Shown here piece after piece: positions 1 to 9,810 of a stretch of 64,000 bases of DNA (position 1 is its first letter; each line of letters begins with the position of its first letter). The stretch is from contig RSEE01000163.1 in the NCBI GenBank assembly GCA_003971905.1, positions 2,501 through 66,500 on the forward strand. The letters are read 5' to 3'. Made by a program: the position numbers and the translations under genes. The DNA comes from Moniliella sp. 'wahieum'. Lineage: Eukaryota; Basidiomycota; Moniliellomycetes; Moniliellales; Moniliellaceae. The notes beneath the pieces were generated by a model. The model did no database searches. It worked only from the letters and a program-made list of their open reading frames with translations, and was not told the origin of the DNA.

Positions 1-1685
1 GGCCCTCTCGGGGGGTACTGTGGCGGCGTGGGGCCCATGTGTCGGTTGTGTGTGGGGGAGAAGGCGGCGCGGAAGGTGGCTTTCCCTTTGGGGGGAGTGT
101 TATAGCCGCGCTGTGGATGCCCTGCGGACGACCGAGGACTGCCGTGTGGTGGACATGGGCTTAATGGCTTTCAGCGGCCGTCTTGAAACACGGACCAAGG
201 AGTCTAACATGTATGCGAGTATGTGGGTGGCAAACCCGGCGTGCGAAATGAAAGTGATGTGGGTACGAACCCTCGGGTGCAGTACCGGCCGGCCCTGCGT
301 GTGCGCACAAGATGGGTCTGAGCAAGAGCATACCTGTTGGGACCCGAAAGATGGTGAACTTTGCCTGGCTAGGATGAAGCCAGGGGAAACCTGGTGGAGG
401 TCCGTCGCGGTTCTGACGTGCAAATCGATCGTTTGAGCTGGGCAAAGGGGCGAAACTATCGAACCATCTAGTAGCTGGTTCCTGCCGAAGTTTCCCTCAG
501 GATAGCAGAAGCTCGTGTGAGAACAATTTTGAGGTAAAGCGAATGATTAGAGGCCTTGGGACGAAATGTTCTTAACCTATTCTCAAACTTAAATGCGTAA
601 GAAGCACTTGCTGCTTGGTTGAGCTTGTGCGTTGAATGTGAGTTTCTAGTGGGCCATTTTTGGTAAGCAGAACTGGCGATGCGGGATGAACCGATCGTGT
701 GGTTAAGGAGCCAGAGTACACGCTCATGAGACACCACAAAAGGTGTTGGTACATCTAGACAGTTGGACGGTGGCCATGGAAGTCGGAATCCGCTAAGGAG
801 TGTGTAACAACTCACCAACCGAATGTACTAGCCCTGAAAATGGATGGCGCTGAAGCGTGTCTCCCATACCACACCTTTCGTGCCAGAGTTGTGCGAAAGA
901 GTAGGCAGGCGCGGGGGTTTTGTGCCGAAGCGTTGGGCGTGAGCCTGCGTGGAACGGCCCCTGGTGCAGATCTTGGTGGCAGTAGCAAATATTCAAGCGA
1001 GTAACCTTGAAGACTGAAGTGGAGAAAGGTTCCATGGTAACAGCAGTTGGACATGGGTGAGCCGATCCTAACCGATAGGCTGATGCTGATCCATAGCACC
1101 CTTTTGGGGGGTGTGGTTCGGGAAAGGGAAGACGGTTAAGATTCCGTCGCCGGGATGAGGATGTTCAGAGCGGTAACGCAAGCAAGCCAGGAGACGACTG
1201 GCGAGTACCCCAGGAAGAGTTTTCTTTCTGCTTAACCATGCTGAGAATGCGCCGTGGAATCGGGTTATCCGGAGAGACGGTGCAGGGCGTGGGAAGAGTG
1301 CTGGCGCTACGCTGGCATCTGGTGTGTGCTCGACGGCCCGTGAAAATCCTGGTGCGTGTCTAGTCTCTCGCCCGGTCGTACTGATCACCGCAGCAGGTCT
1401 CCAAGGTGAAGAGCCTCTAGTTGAAACGAGAACGTAGGTAAGGGAAGTCGGCAAATTTGATCCGTAACTTTGGGAGAAGGATTGGCTCCAAGGCTTGGGT
1501 GCTGGCCGGGGCGTGCGGGTGGGCGGCCTGGGCTGCCGGGGCGCAAGCTCCTGGCGGCTGGGCGGCGCGCTGCGGCGCGGTCCGAAAGGTGCGCTGAACA
1601 AGCGACTTGGAACTGGTACGGACGCGGGGAATCTGACTGTCTAATTAAAACATAGCATTGCGATGGCCATAACGTGGTGTTGACG

Positions 1686-1719
<34 letters not shown>

Positions 1720-1847
1720 AGTGAAGAGATTCAACCAAGCGCGGGTAAACGGCGGGAGTACCTATGACTCTCTTAAGGTAGCAAATGCCTCGTCATTAAT
1801 TCGTGACGCGCATGAATGGATTAACGAGACTCCCACTGTCCCTGTCT
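1..1847 (+). rRNA. Nuclear LSU (25S/28S) rRNA, internal fragment
   Basis: Part of the large ribosomal subunit RNA, structural and catalytic core of the cytosolic ribosome. The stretch reads continuously from the end of the D2 expansion through domains II-IV. Landmarks are AACACGGACCAAGGAGTC near 187, GACCCGAAAGATGGTGAAC near 340, the long conserved block near 640-800, AACTGGTACGGAC near 1612 and ACTCTCTTAAGGTAGC near 1767. The 5' end lies outside the window. Homology stops at about 1847, right after CCCACTGTCCCT, so roughly the last third (peptidyl-transferase centre, sarcin-ricin loop) is missing. The nearly invariant block at 1775-1806 departs from the usual sequence: GTAGC-AAATG lacks one C, and CATTAATTCGTG replaces CATCTAATTAGTG. 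It could be a degenerate or relocated rDNA copy, a unit cut by an insertion, or an assembly join. Recognition as LSU is certain; whether it functions is doubtful. Confidence 0.95.
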
Positions 1848-2245
1848 CTGGTGGAGGCTGCTCGCAGTCCCGTTTGAGATGATAGTCTCTGATCCCCCCC
1901 TCTCTTCGGAGAGAGGGGGGCTTTGCACCTGCCAGCCAACCCTACTCCGACCATACGACAAATTGGCAAAGAAAAAAGAGTGGAAAAGAAAGTGAATTTG
2001 CCGTGGGGTCCCATCCCCCTTGCTCCTGTTGCGTATTTGTTACCGATCCCCCTGTAAGGTTCAGACATGTGGATATACTGGCTCTCTTCCGACTTGCGCG
2101 TAAGCTGACCCTGCAGATACTGACTTGTGAATATATACTGTTGAGGAAGGCCATCCAGGCGGTGTCTTCCCACGGGGCCGCTCCTCGTATCCCATAGAAA
2201 CCAATACATGCCCCGATTTACCCCTATACACTACTCCTACCACCA
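1848..2245. other. Spacer between LSU fragment and 5S-like sequence
   Basis: No LSU 3' sequence, group I intron core, reverse-transcriptase motif or convincing open frame was seen. Apart from the UUCG hairpin nothing was recognised. The order LSU, spacer, 5S is what the intergenic spacer of a basidiomycete rDNA unit would show if the 3' third of LSU were removed. Confidence 0.5.
1894..1920 (+). other. Stable UUCG-capped hairpin just after the LSU break
   Basis: Six C then CTCTC, loop TTCG, GAGAG, one bulged A, then six G. This gives 11 base pairs closed by a C(UUCG)G tetraloop, one of the most stable RNA loops. It lies about 50 bases after LSU similarity ends. It may be a processing or terminator element of the rDNA spacer, or part of whatever follows the broken LSU. 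The fold is read directly from the sequence; the function is unknown. Confidence 0.6.
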
Positions 2246-2378
2246 ACGGCAGTCATAGATCTGTGTAGGCGTGACCGTATCCCGTCCAATCTGTAAGATG
2301 GTCAAGACAGTATAACACCCAGTCAGTATATACACAGCGATAGAAGAGAGATACACATGTGGGAATCCTCGGTGCCGT
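2246..2378 (+). rRNA. 5S rRNA-like sequence, diverged
   Basis: Several 5S rRNA blocks occur in the right order: CATAG near 2255, TATCCCGTCCAATCTG near 2278, CCCAGTCAGTA near 2319 and GTGGGAATCCTCGGTGC near 2360. The ends pair as helix I, ACGGCA at 2246-2251 with TGCCGT at 2373-2378. It is about 133 bases, against the usual 118-121. The extra length sits between the AGTCAGTA and GGGAATCC blocks, where helix IV and loop E should be. No run of four or more T follows the 3' end, so a normal pol III terminator is not evident. It has the same strand and order relative to LSU as basidiomycete rDNA. It is probably a diverged or degenerate 5S copy. Confidence 0.7.
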
Positions 2379-2379
2379 C

Positions 2380-4028
2380 ATTCTTTCTGTATCCTCCTCC
2401 GTGCCAGTTGCGCCCCGCGCCCCTCTTCTGCCCAGGTAGCCCCCGTCCAGATCCCCGTGCGTACTAATAAGAGACCCCGTCCCCACCGCCCCACCACAGT
2501 GAGCAGCTACACGCCACACAGTATACCTCCCAACATTGCACACTCTCGCCCCCGCCCAACGACCGACCCCGCCACCCCCCCCTCGCCCTTTATACTCTCC
2601 GACCAGTGGTCCTCCTGCCCACCTTTTCCTCTTTGTACTAAAACCACTTGGACGTCGCACCACCCACCTACTGAAGCTCCACGGTTTTTCCCATGGCGAC
2701 GTTCAATAATAGTGTGGCTGCGGATCTATTCCCAACCCTAGCACTGTATAAGCCCGTGCCTCGGCCAGAATTGGCACCATTGTTGGTCAGGCCTGTAGCC
2801 GCCTAAGGGTTAGGTTGTCCCTCCACCGCCACCATCCGTATGCCAAAGTCAGCATGTGCGTTCGCCCTGCTGTCCTCGACGGGGCACGAGCCGACTAGTG
2901 CGGTGTCTTTCGAGGTATCGTGGGTGCAAAAGCTCCGCTGGCTCGATTCACCGAAGCCGGTACTCATCCCGTGTCTCTCGAAACAAGAGTGGGATGGAGA
3001 AGTACCCACGAATATGCTCATTTGCTGAGAGGCTGTTGAGCCCTAGGATCCTCCAAGCCGCTTCGCTCAACGTGCGGTCGCTCTTGGTCTCGACCTGATG
3101 GCGCGAAGTATCGAGGCCACCTTGCATTCCTTTCCCGCCCCCCCGCACACGTCCAAAAAGGATATCCCGAAAGTTAGCATACTCATCAGCTGCATAACAC
3201 ATGCAGTGATTGCAGTAAGTCCTGACATTTGCCTCTTTTGCGCATCACTGGCTTTCACGTATGAAAACAGGATGTGCATTACAATGTGCAGTCCACCACT
3301 AGGTTTGACCCGAACCAGCTGGGAAGACAAAAAAGGGCCGCGCTGCAACTTGAGTTTACTCCGACGGAGCGTCTAGGAGGATGGAGGTGGCATGGTCATT
3401 CAGCAACATGATCAGCACTTGACAACGCAGATTTCCGCTTGTACTACGTGTTCCCTCTCGACTGATAGGCAAAGGGGTGGCCAATGTACCGCCGAGAGCC
3501 CTGCTAGCACATCGCCTGGTCCTCTTTTGTTCTTTTCGCCCCACGAAGGTCCGCCGCTTTCCGTACATGTTTTCAACGTTGCGTGGGCCTACGGACTACA
3601 ATATAGTTGATGCTCTGAAGGGGCATGGATATGTTGGGAACTGTTTTCAAACGCCAGCGTTCCCAACAATTCCTACTACCTCGACACTATCGCTGCACCT
3701 GGTTCCATCTCGCTGCACCTGGTTCCATCTCGCTCCACCTCTCGCTTCTCCACTATCACCCCAACACTTCTTACTCTCAACCCCGGACATGCTCTACTTC
3801 TTTGCATTTCGGTCTCCTTCGCCTCTCGTTCCCTCCCGTCTTGTCCCCCTTTTGACTCGTCCCCTTCACGCATTTCTTTGACTCTCATCATCATTACTTC
3901 ATGGACTCGTTCATTTGACTCGGTCTTGGGTTGCTTCCCTCTTCAAGTGCTATAGCCTAACTTCATCGTCTCGAACCCTCTTTCATTCTTCCATCGTAAA
4001 GCTAACGGGTCACGCGCAAAAAAGAAAC
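2380..4028. other. Non-coding spacer, low-complexity pyrimidine tracts
   Basis: All six frames hold only short unrelated open stretches. A C/A-rich tract covers about 2480-2650. A 19-base direct repeat, CGCTGCACCTGGTTCCATC, occurs at about 3691 and again at 3710, followed by CT-rich DNA to 3900. No RNA gene or protein family was recognised. Confidence 0.5.
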
Positions 4029-4035
4029 AAAAAGG
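4029..4035 (-). terminator. Pol III terminator of tRNA-Ser
   Basis: On the minus strand a run of five T follows the tRNA 3' end by a few bases, and a second T-rich run comes a little further on. This is the standard RNA polymerase III stop signal and supports the tRNA being transcribed from the minus strand. Confidence 0.7.
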
Positions 4036-4038
4036 AAT

Positions 4039-4135
4039 CGACAATGACAGGATTCGAACCTGTGCAGGCAGAGCCTAATTGATGGTTAGACGAAATCGTT
4101 CTAATCAATCCCCGTAACCGCTCGGGCACATTGCC
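4039..4135 (-). tRNA. tRNA-Ser(AGA) with anticodon-loop intron
   Basis: A class II tRNA read on the minus strand. The acceptor stem GGCAATG pairs with CATTGTC (one G-T pair), with discriminator G. The D-arm is CCCGAGCGGTTACGGG and the T-arm contains GGTTCGAATCC. A long variable arm marks it as Ser or Leu. The anticodon stem ATTGA/TCAAT encloses TT-AGA-A, giving anticodon AGA and hence serine. About 15 bases (starting CGATTTCG, ending CTAACC) interrupt the loop after position 37. This intron contains TCT complementary to the anticodon, as in canonical tRNA introns removed by the tRNA endonuclease. The overall sequence resembles yeast tRNA-Ser(AGA). Confidence 0.93.
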
Positions 4136-4516
4136 ATCTTGTAATTCGTCGGTTCGTGTCGCAATTAAACCAAGTTAGCACAGTCATCTAGTAGCTAGTA
4201 GCTAACCCATCAGTGGATATTCCTTGTATTCATGGAAGGGCTACACGGGTAACAATTCCGTCCTAAATGTCCTTCCAAAGACCCATTCTGTGTACAGCCA
4301 GCGCCATCGGTAATCAAAAGGCCACCCCACTATCGCACGGTCGTGCTTTGACTAGCACCACACACATCTCCTGAACGCTGCTGGCGGAGGGGGATGAATT
4401 ACAGTGTGGTTGAGCATCAGGTGCTTGACAGAAGCCTGAGGCCATGTTGAATGCACAGGGGGCGAAGGGGGTAGGAGAAGAGGGGACAGGCCACATTGAG
4501 GGCGGCAAAAGAAGAT
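4136..4516. other. Spacer between tRNA-Ser and ADE17 3' end
   Basis: Holds the 5' flank of the tRNA and the likely 3' untranslated region of ADE17, both on the minus strand. A short tandem TAGTAGCTAGTAGCTA lies at 4189-4204. Nothing else was recognised. Confidence 0.45.
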
Positions 4517-6383
4517 TTAGTGGTGGAAAAGACGGAAGGGCGTGCGGACAACCACCATACCATAGTTGTTGGCGGTTAGCGACGCACGCTTCGTCCATCA
4601 CCGAGCCACCGGGGGCAGCGATGTAGACGCACCGGAGCGTGCGGCACGGTGCACATTGTCCGGGAAGGGGAAGAAGGCGTCCGAGCCTACAGCCACTCCC
4701 TTGAGTTGGGCAGCCCACTGAGCGCGCTCCTCGGCCGACAGAGGAGCGGGGACTTGCTCAAACACACTCTCCCACTCGGCCCGCTCCACCGAGCCAGCCA
4801 TGTCGGGCCCGTCAACGGTGCCCTCGACAAAGAGGTCAATGGCGTTGGACTTCTCAGGGCGCTTGGTGCCCTTCTTGAAGGGCAAGGCGAGCACGCGCGG
4901 GTGCTGACGAAGCCACCAGTTGTCCGCCTTGGACCCAGCAAGACGAGTGCAGTGGATCCGGCTCTGCTGGCCCGCACCCAGACCCACCACTTGGCCGCGC
5001 AGAGTGTAGCAGACCGAGTTGGACTGCGTGTATTTGAGCGCAAGCGTGGCCACCGTCAGGTCCAGCAGTGCCTCCTTCGGGATCTCCTTCTTGTCGGAAA
5101 CCACATTGGTAAAGATGCTGGGCTCAATCTTGGCATCGTTGCGGCGCTGCTGCAGCGACACGCCGTACACTTGACGCGTCTCGAGCGTGTCGGGAACAAA
5201 GGTAGGGTCCATCTGCAGAACGCAGTACTTGCCGCCCTTCTTCTTGGTGAGGGTGGCCAGCGCCTCGGCGAGTAACCAGGTGCGATAATGCCATCACTCA
5301 CCTCGCGGCTAATGATGCGGGCCGTCTGTGCATCACACTCGTGCGACAGACCGATAAAGTCGCCAAACGAGCTCATGCGGTCCGCACCGCGCGCACGGGC
5401 ATACGCCGACGCAAGAGGCGACAGCTCCCCCAGATCATCCACAAAGGCAGCCTTGGCCTCAGCCTCCGACAGTGGCACCCCCACCGCGGCACCAGCGGGA
5501 GAGACGTGCTTGAACGAGGCAGCAGCAGGCAAACCTGTAGCCTCAGCGAGCTCCTTGACGAGGCCCCAGGCGTTGAGGCTGTCAAGGAAGTTGATGTAGC
5601 CAGGGGAGCCCGAGAGAACCTTGACGGGAAGGTCGCCGTGAGTAACAAAGGCCTGAGCGGGCTTCTGGTGAGGGTTAGCGCCGTACCGTAGCGTCATTTG
5701 CTGCACGTGGTCGCCCGACGAAGCGTACTGCTTGCGGAAGTAGTCGGAGATGGCATCATCATAGTGAGCCGTCGACTCAAACGCCTTGAGAGCGAGCTTG
5801 TTGCGCAGCTCCTGTGCATCGACGGCAGGGTTGTACTGGTCCAGGAACGAAGCATAGTCGGCGGGTCGGAAAGGATGTAGACACGGTTGTGGTTCTTGGC
5901 AGCTGCGCGCAGCAGCGTGACACCGCCAATGTCGATCTCCTCAACGGCTTGTGCAACAGTAGGAGCGGGGTCGCGCGCGATCGTCTCCTCAAAGGGGTAC
6001 AGGTTGCACACCACAATGTCAATCGGGGCAATGCCAGTGGCGGCGAGGTCCTTCTGGTCGCGCTCCTCGCTGAGCTGAGCGAGGATGCCACCGTGCACAG
6101 CGGGGTGGAGGGTCTTGACACGCCCTCCGAGCATCTCGGGCGCCTTGGTAATGTCCGACACATCGCTACCAGGAGAAGAGGCGGGGGGGAAGGTTAGAAA
6201 GTTGTGCAGGCGGCAGAAGTGAGAAGAAAACGTACCTGATCTCGAGGCCAGCCTCGCGGACAAGCTTGGCGGTTGCCGCCCGAACCAAGGAGGCGGACGC
6301 CCTTGGCGGCAAGGCCCTTGGCCAAGTCAAGGAGCCCGGTCTTGTCGTAGACGGAGAGGATGGCAGCGGGCTGGTACCGCCAT
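4517..6383 (-). CDS. ADE17: Bifunctional purine enzyme: AICAR transformylase / IMP cyclohydrolase
   Basis: Catalyses the last two steps of IMP synthesis in the cytosol: formylation of AICAR with 10-formyl-THF, then ring closure. The N-terminal cyclohydrolase domain shows [37 protein letters not shown] and [18 protein letters not shown]. The transformylase domain shows [72 protein letters not shown] and [11 protein letters not shown]. The C-terminus reads PFRLFHH then stop. An intron interrupts the N-domain (about 6171-6235: donor GTACGT, branch CTAAC, acceptor TAG). The start at 6383 gives [11 protein letters not shown] once one C of a CCC run is ignored. At least six single-base frame changes separate conserved blocks, for instance near 5272, 5849 and 6272. 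No catalytic block is lost, so assembly indels are likelier than decay. It diverges from VMA21 over a shared promoter. Confidence 0.95.
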
Positions 6384-6649
6384 GACGGAGGAGGAAGACG
6401 GTGGTGGTGGTGGGGGGTGGGGATGGGGATGGGGGTGGGGATGGGGATGGGGGTGGGGGCGCAGAGAGGCAGGTGAGAGCAGCCGAAGCGCGGGGAAAAT
6501 ATCTTATGCATTTTTTCTCCGCACACGCTTATGTCAGCCGGCCAGCGCACGGTGCCTCGGCGCCACGGCTGGTAGGGTTCTGCAGGAGAGGCGCCATCGT
6601 ATCATCGAGCAAAGCAGCCTCCTAAGACCTAACCCGCCAGCCCTTGGCC
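6384..6649. promoter_or_regulatory. Shared promoter of ADE17 and VMA21, with G-run array
   Basis: The 266 bases separate two divergent starts. The plus strand at 6398-6460 carries many G4-G6 runs built from TGGGGA and GGTGGG units, enough for G-quadruplexes. The ADE17 transcript, if it starts upstream of this tract, would instead carry a C-rich leader. No clear TATA box was seen. Confidence 0.45.
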
Positions 6650-7061
6650 ATGCCCACTGCGTCTGCCATCCCAGCGAACGCGCAGCTCCGCAACCGCATC
6701 TCCACGGCAACCCCAAAGCCTGCCGTCTTAACGGATACGCCCGCCACTGCCAGCGAGAAGAAGGGTGCGTCTGGGCCGGCGCCCCCCCACGGGCCCGCCG
6801 TCCCGCTCTAATACCTCGGTGTGGCGGACGTTTGGGCTCTTCTCAGCCGCGATCCTCGGGACGCCCTTGGCAGTATTTTACGGGGCAAAAGACACTCTAC
6901 TGGGCGGGAATGTGGCACATGCGGGTGCTCTGGCAGCAGTAGTGGTCAACGTGGTACTTTTAGGCTACATCGTCGTATGCTTGATAGAGCATGACGGCGA
7001 GGATGTGCCGGGAGTGGAGCCGGTTGTGCCCACAGAACGGGAGAAGAGGAAGGGCGAATGA
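6650..7061 (+). CDS. VMA21: Vma21-like V-ATPase assembly factor
   Basis: Vma21 is a small two-pass ER membrane protein that chaperones assembly of the V0 sector of the vacuolar proton pump. After a polar, Ala/Pro/Thr-rich head of about 50 residues come two hydrophobic segments, TFGLFSAAILGTPLAVFYGA and AGALAAVVVNVVLLGYIVVC. They are joined by the loop KDTLLGGNVAH, as in the family (F-G-G-N-x-x-x between helices), with an acidic tail after the second helix. It ends in KRKGE. The head and the membrane part lie in different frames, joined at the run of seven C at 6781-6787, which looks like a homopolymer length error. Length about 136 residues, slightly above the usual 80-120 because of the head. 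Assignment rests on the two helices and the loop. Confidence 0.8.
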
Positions 7062-7223
7062 TTCGCTCCGGACGAGATGAGAGGCTGCCCCTTACCCCCT
7101 CCCCCGCCCCCTCCCTTCCTCTCTTCCTACTCCATACACACAGGCATGACCTTGTAGGCCACACATATCAGGATAGGTGGTAAACAGGAGAAGTAGGCGG
7201 GCAAGGTGATGCACAGCTCGACA
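7062..7223. other. Convergent 3' ends of VMA21 and microprotein
   Basis: Short spacer between two converging stop codons, with a C-rich tract at 7090-7125. No other signal recognised. Confidence 0.4.
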
Positions 7224-7346
7224 CTACAACGGAGAATGAAGCATCATATCCGTCTGCATTGCGTACAACATCACCAGGGCCATGCATGCCATCCAGAGGG
7301 CCATGGCACCCAGCGCAATTGTTCCCGTGGGAAGAGGACCTACCAT
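7224..7346 (-). CDS. Single-pass membrane microprotein, 40 residues
   Basis: The frame starts MVGPLPTGTIALGAM, carries one hydrophobic helix (about residues 9-29, rich in Met, Ala and Leu) and ends DMMLHSPL. Size and layout resemble tiny ER or mitochondrial subunits such as Ost4 or the small Tom proteins, but no family signature is clear. The sequence just upstream on the same strand (about 7350-7490) is Ser/Ala/Arg-rich in another frame and could encode a mitochondrial targeting head ending in RSYG if a frame slip or intron joins the two; no ATG was found for that version. The start at 7346 is therefore a minimum. Hypothetical; the membrane segment is the only firm observation. Confidence 0.4.
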   Translation of the reverse strand: MVGPLPTGTIALGAMALWMACMALVMLYAMQTDMMLHSPL

Positions 7347-7801
7347 ACGAGCGCTGCTGGTGGTACGGAGGCCGGAGTGCTCGTTTCGAGGCTGCGGCTG
7401 CGGCTGAAAGCGAAGATGGCGCGGAAACTGAGGAGGCTGGCCGGGAAGAAGCCAATGGGGATGAGATGCAGATGCGGATGGAGGCTGGGCACACCAGGCG
7501 GGGTAAACTGCTAGGGTTGGCCAGCCAGGAGCTAGGGTTGCATTACAAAGCAACCACACTGGCGCCCTGCTGTCCACTGCTCGGCCTCAGGCCTCAGGCG
7601 CTCATCGATCCTCGCTCATCGATCGTCAGTCGTCGCTGTCGGAGCGTGCTGGAGCGCTGCAGAGCCATTTGGAGGTTGAAGCTTGGCCTCGACCACAACC
7701 TTGCCCGCATCCTTGCCCCACCGCCGCTGGCCTACCCCTCCCATCCCCGACGGCACTGACGACCCACCTCTCTCGCTCGCCTCCGCCGCCGCCACCGCAC
7801 C

Positions 7802-8345
7802 ATGCTTGCCCTTCCTCGTATGTCCGTCCGTGCGCTGAGCACGAGCACTCGCCGTCTGGTCGAGTACAGCGTCGCGCCGCTTCCGACCCAGTTGGGCGAC
7901 TTTGTGCGCCCGAGACGGCGCCCGCCACGTTGGTCTCTCCTGGCGAAGGTGTTGCGCAGCCGCACCCGCCGCCGGGCACGATTACCGAGCAAGCGCCCAA
8001 TGCCGCCACGACCTGGTCCGAGGACCAGAACCCGCGCTTGCTCGCGATGCGGGGCCCGCGGTTTGAACAGACCAACATGGCCTTCCAGCCGCAGCCTTTG
8101 TCGGCGATGACGCTGATTGCCAATGAGCCCATCCGCAAGGTCAACCAGCGCATTGTCTCGTGCGACGGAGGGGATGGTCCGCTGGGCCACCCCAAGGTGT
8201 TTATCAACCTGGACAAGCCCGGGGGCAAGGCTTGCCCTTACTGGTACGTGGCGCTCAAAGTGATGAGGAACGATACTAACCTGCTGCGTTGGCTACGATT
8301 ACATCTCGCAGTGGCCTTCGGTACGAGAACGAGCACCACCACTAA
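7802..8345 (+). CDS. NDUFS6: Complex I subunit NDUFS6 (13 kDa, zinc-binding)
   Basis: Accessory subunit of mitochondrial NADH:ubiquinone oxidoreductase at the matrix arm. It binds zinc through a C-H-C-C site and is needed late in assembly. The start [19 protein letters not shown] looks like a mitochondrial presequence. Middle blocks include [16 protein letters not shown] and ANEPIRKVN. The hallmark follows: V-S-C-D-G-G, then [11 protein letters not shown], then [14 protein letters not shown] and stop. The second Cys of CPYC is split by an intron (8244-8311: donor GTACGT, branch ACTAAC, acceptor GCAG). Splicing gives exactly the family C-terminus. The presequence and the rest are in different frames with a slip near 7890-7910, which I read as an indel. 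About 155 residues. Confidence 0.92.
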
Positions 8346-9360
8346 CTAGCTCGAACGCGGTGGTCCGCTGTGGCATTGCATTCTCTGTCCATGATTATTG
8401 AGGCTCAATCCTGAGGGCCTAAGGTCGTAGGCCAAAACGGCTGCGACGAGCATCATAGAATTGCCTGAGATTGGATTCTCCCTCAAGGTTCAAGGTTAAG
8501 GTTCACCCTCAAGCTCTGGGGTATCAGTCCGACTCGCTATCCCTTCGAGAGAGATGTCGGTGACGAGGACAGGCCACGTCGTCTCCAGGCCTTCCAGGTC
8601 TTCCAGACTTCTGTGGGTCGGTAGTATTGAAGCTTCTTACTTTGAGACGGCCGTTGTAGCGCGCGATGGAAGAGGACCACAGCTAGCGGTTGCGTTTGTC
8701 AGGCTGGAACTGGGCACGCGCCGTGCGTTATGTTGGGGTATCATACTCTCTACTGCGCTTTTACTCCTGCAAACGTCGAGAACATGAGTATCTATTCAGT
8801 TATGCCGATAGAGCAGTGCGCTGAGGTGGATGTACACCAAGAAGAGAGGATGGGCTGCTCCGAGTGGTGCTGCTACCGGTGCTGACGGGGCTTCTTCTGA
8901 TGCTTAATGCTCAGCATGTACGCTGTCGAAAGGTGTTTGCACTATGACCAACGATCAACTCTGGGTGCGCGTTTGAGGGTGGGCACGGCTATTGTCACGA
9001 TCTCTGTTGTGCTACTTGATGGCATTGCTACAGATAGATTGGTTTCCAGCAGCCAAGGTCTGTGCGGTTCCATGGCTCGCGTAGTAGAAGAAAACGCCTA
9101 TGAGTGGAAGCACCGAAAGAGGGCGACAACCAACTTTGCCCCGTCCGCAATGCGGTTCAAGTGTGGGGCATCGCGTAGGCAGCAGGAAGGCCCAGTTGAG
9201 GCGACAGCAGGCAAGAAGCAAACAGAAAGGAGGTGATGTGCAGTCCCGTCCAGGCACAAAGATAGCAAGGACATTGGCCTCCTCCTTTACATTGTTATCA
9301 CACTGCATGGACCACACTCCTCACAGCATGAGCGATATGACAGATGGGATTCGCAGACGG
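8346..9360. other. Spacer between converging NDUFS6 and NDUFB2-like genes
   Basis: A 1 kb gap holding both 3' untranslated regions. It contains a 7-base-period cluster AAGGTTC/AAGGTTA/AGGTTCA at about 8483-8506. No frame with recognisable similarity was found on either strand. Confidence 0.45.
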
Positions 9361-9810
9361 CTACTCGTCCTCGGCCTCGGCAGCGACCTTGCGGGCCCAG
9401 GCGGCGTCATACTCTTTGCTGAGAATCTGCTCCCACTCTTCAAACTCCTGGAAGGGGTTGCTCAAGCCCTGAGGGGGGGGCGAGGGCGTTGTCCACGTCA
9501 GCAGAGGGCGAGAGAGACAGAGCGATGGAGGGTGGCAAGGGGGGTTAAAGGAAGGACAGACGCACAATGAGGGAGAGGCCGTCGCGCTTGAAGCTGAACA
9601 AAATCCAAAGCCAGGTGCAGCCGCCCAGGATCTGAGCAAAGACACGCTCCCCCGCGGTGGCTGGTAGGGCGCAAAGCCGAATTTGGGTGCGTAGATGCCG
9701 GTGCCGGGAGTGGGGGCGTGGTGGCCGCCGCTGCGGACGACGGGGGAGGCGCGGAGGGGCGCACGCAGGGTGCGCGCAAGCGCGAAGGGGCGGACAGGTG
9801 TCGGACGCAT
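9361..9810 (-). CDS. NDUFB2-like complex I accessory subunit
   Basis: Probably a small membrane-arm subunit of mitochondrial complex I. MRPTPVRPFALARTLRAPL is a basic, acid-free mitochondrial presequence. Then come GIYAPKFGFAPYQPP and the core GERVFAQILGGCTWLWILF followed by KRDGL, which matches the pattern of NDUFB2 (a helix with W-x-W then a charged K/R-x-D-G). The acidic tail SNPFQEFEEWEQILSKEYD ends in AEAEDE. An intron at 9469-9565 (donor GTGCGT, acceptor CTCAG) joins LSLI to GLSNPF in phase 0. One frame change lies at the short C/G run near 9650. About 115 residues. Family placement rests on the helix region only; another small inner-membrane protein is possible. Confidence 0.55.
   Translation of the reverse strand: MRPTPVRPFALARTLRAPLRASPVVRSGGHHAPTPGTGIYAPKFGFAPYQPPRGSVSLLRSWAAAPGFGFCSASSATASPSLCVCPSFNPPCHPPSLCLSRPLLTWTTPSPPPQGLSNPFQEFEEWEQILSKEYDAAWARKVAAEAEDE

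Noticed and set aside
20-1738. Protein frames within the first 1.8 kb (up to 177 residues)
   Set aside because: They lie entirely within LSU rRNA; open length there has no meaning.
1848-2245. Group I intron or R1-like element interrupting LSU
   Set aside because: The upstream exon ends in T and a strong hairpin follows, but no conserved group I core, no downstream LSU exon (CTACTATCTAGCG) and no reverse-transcriptase motif were found.
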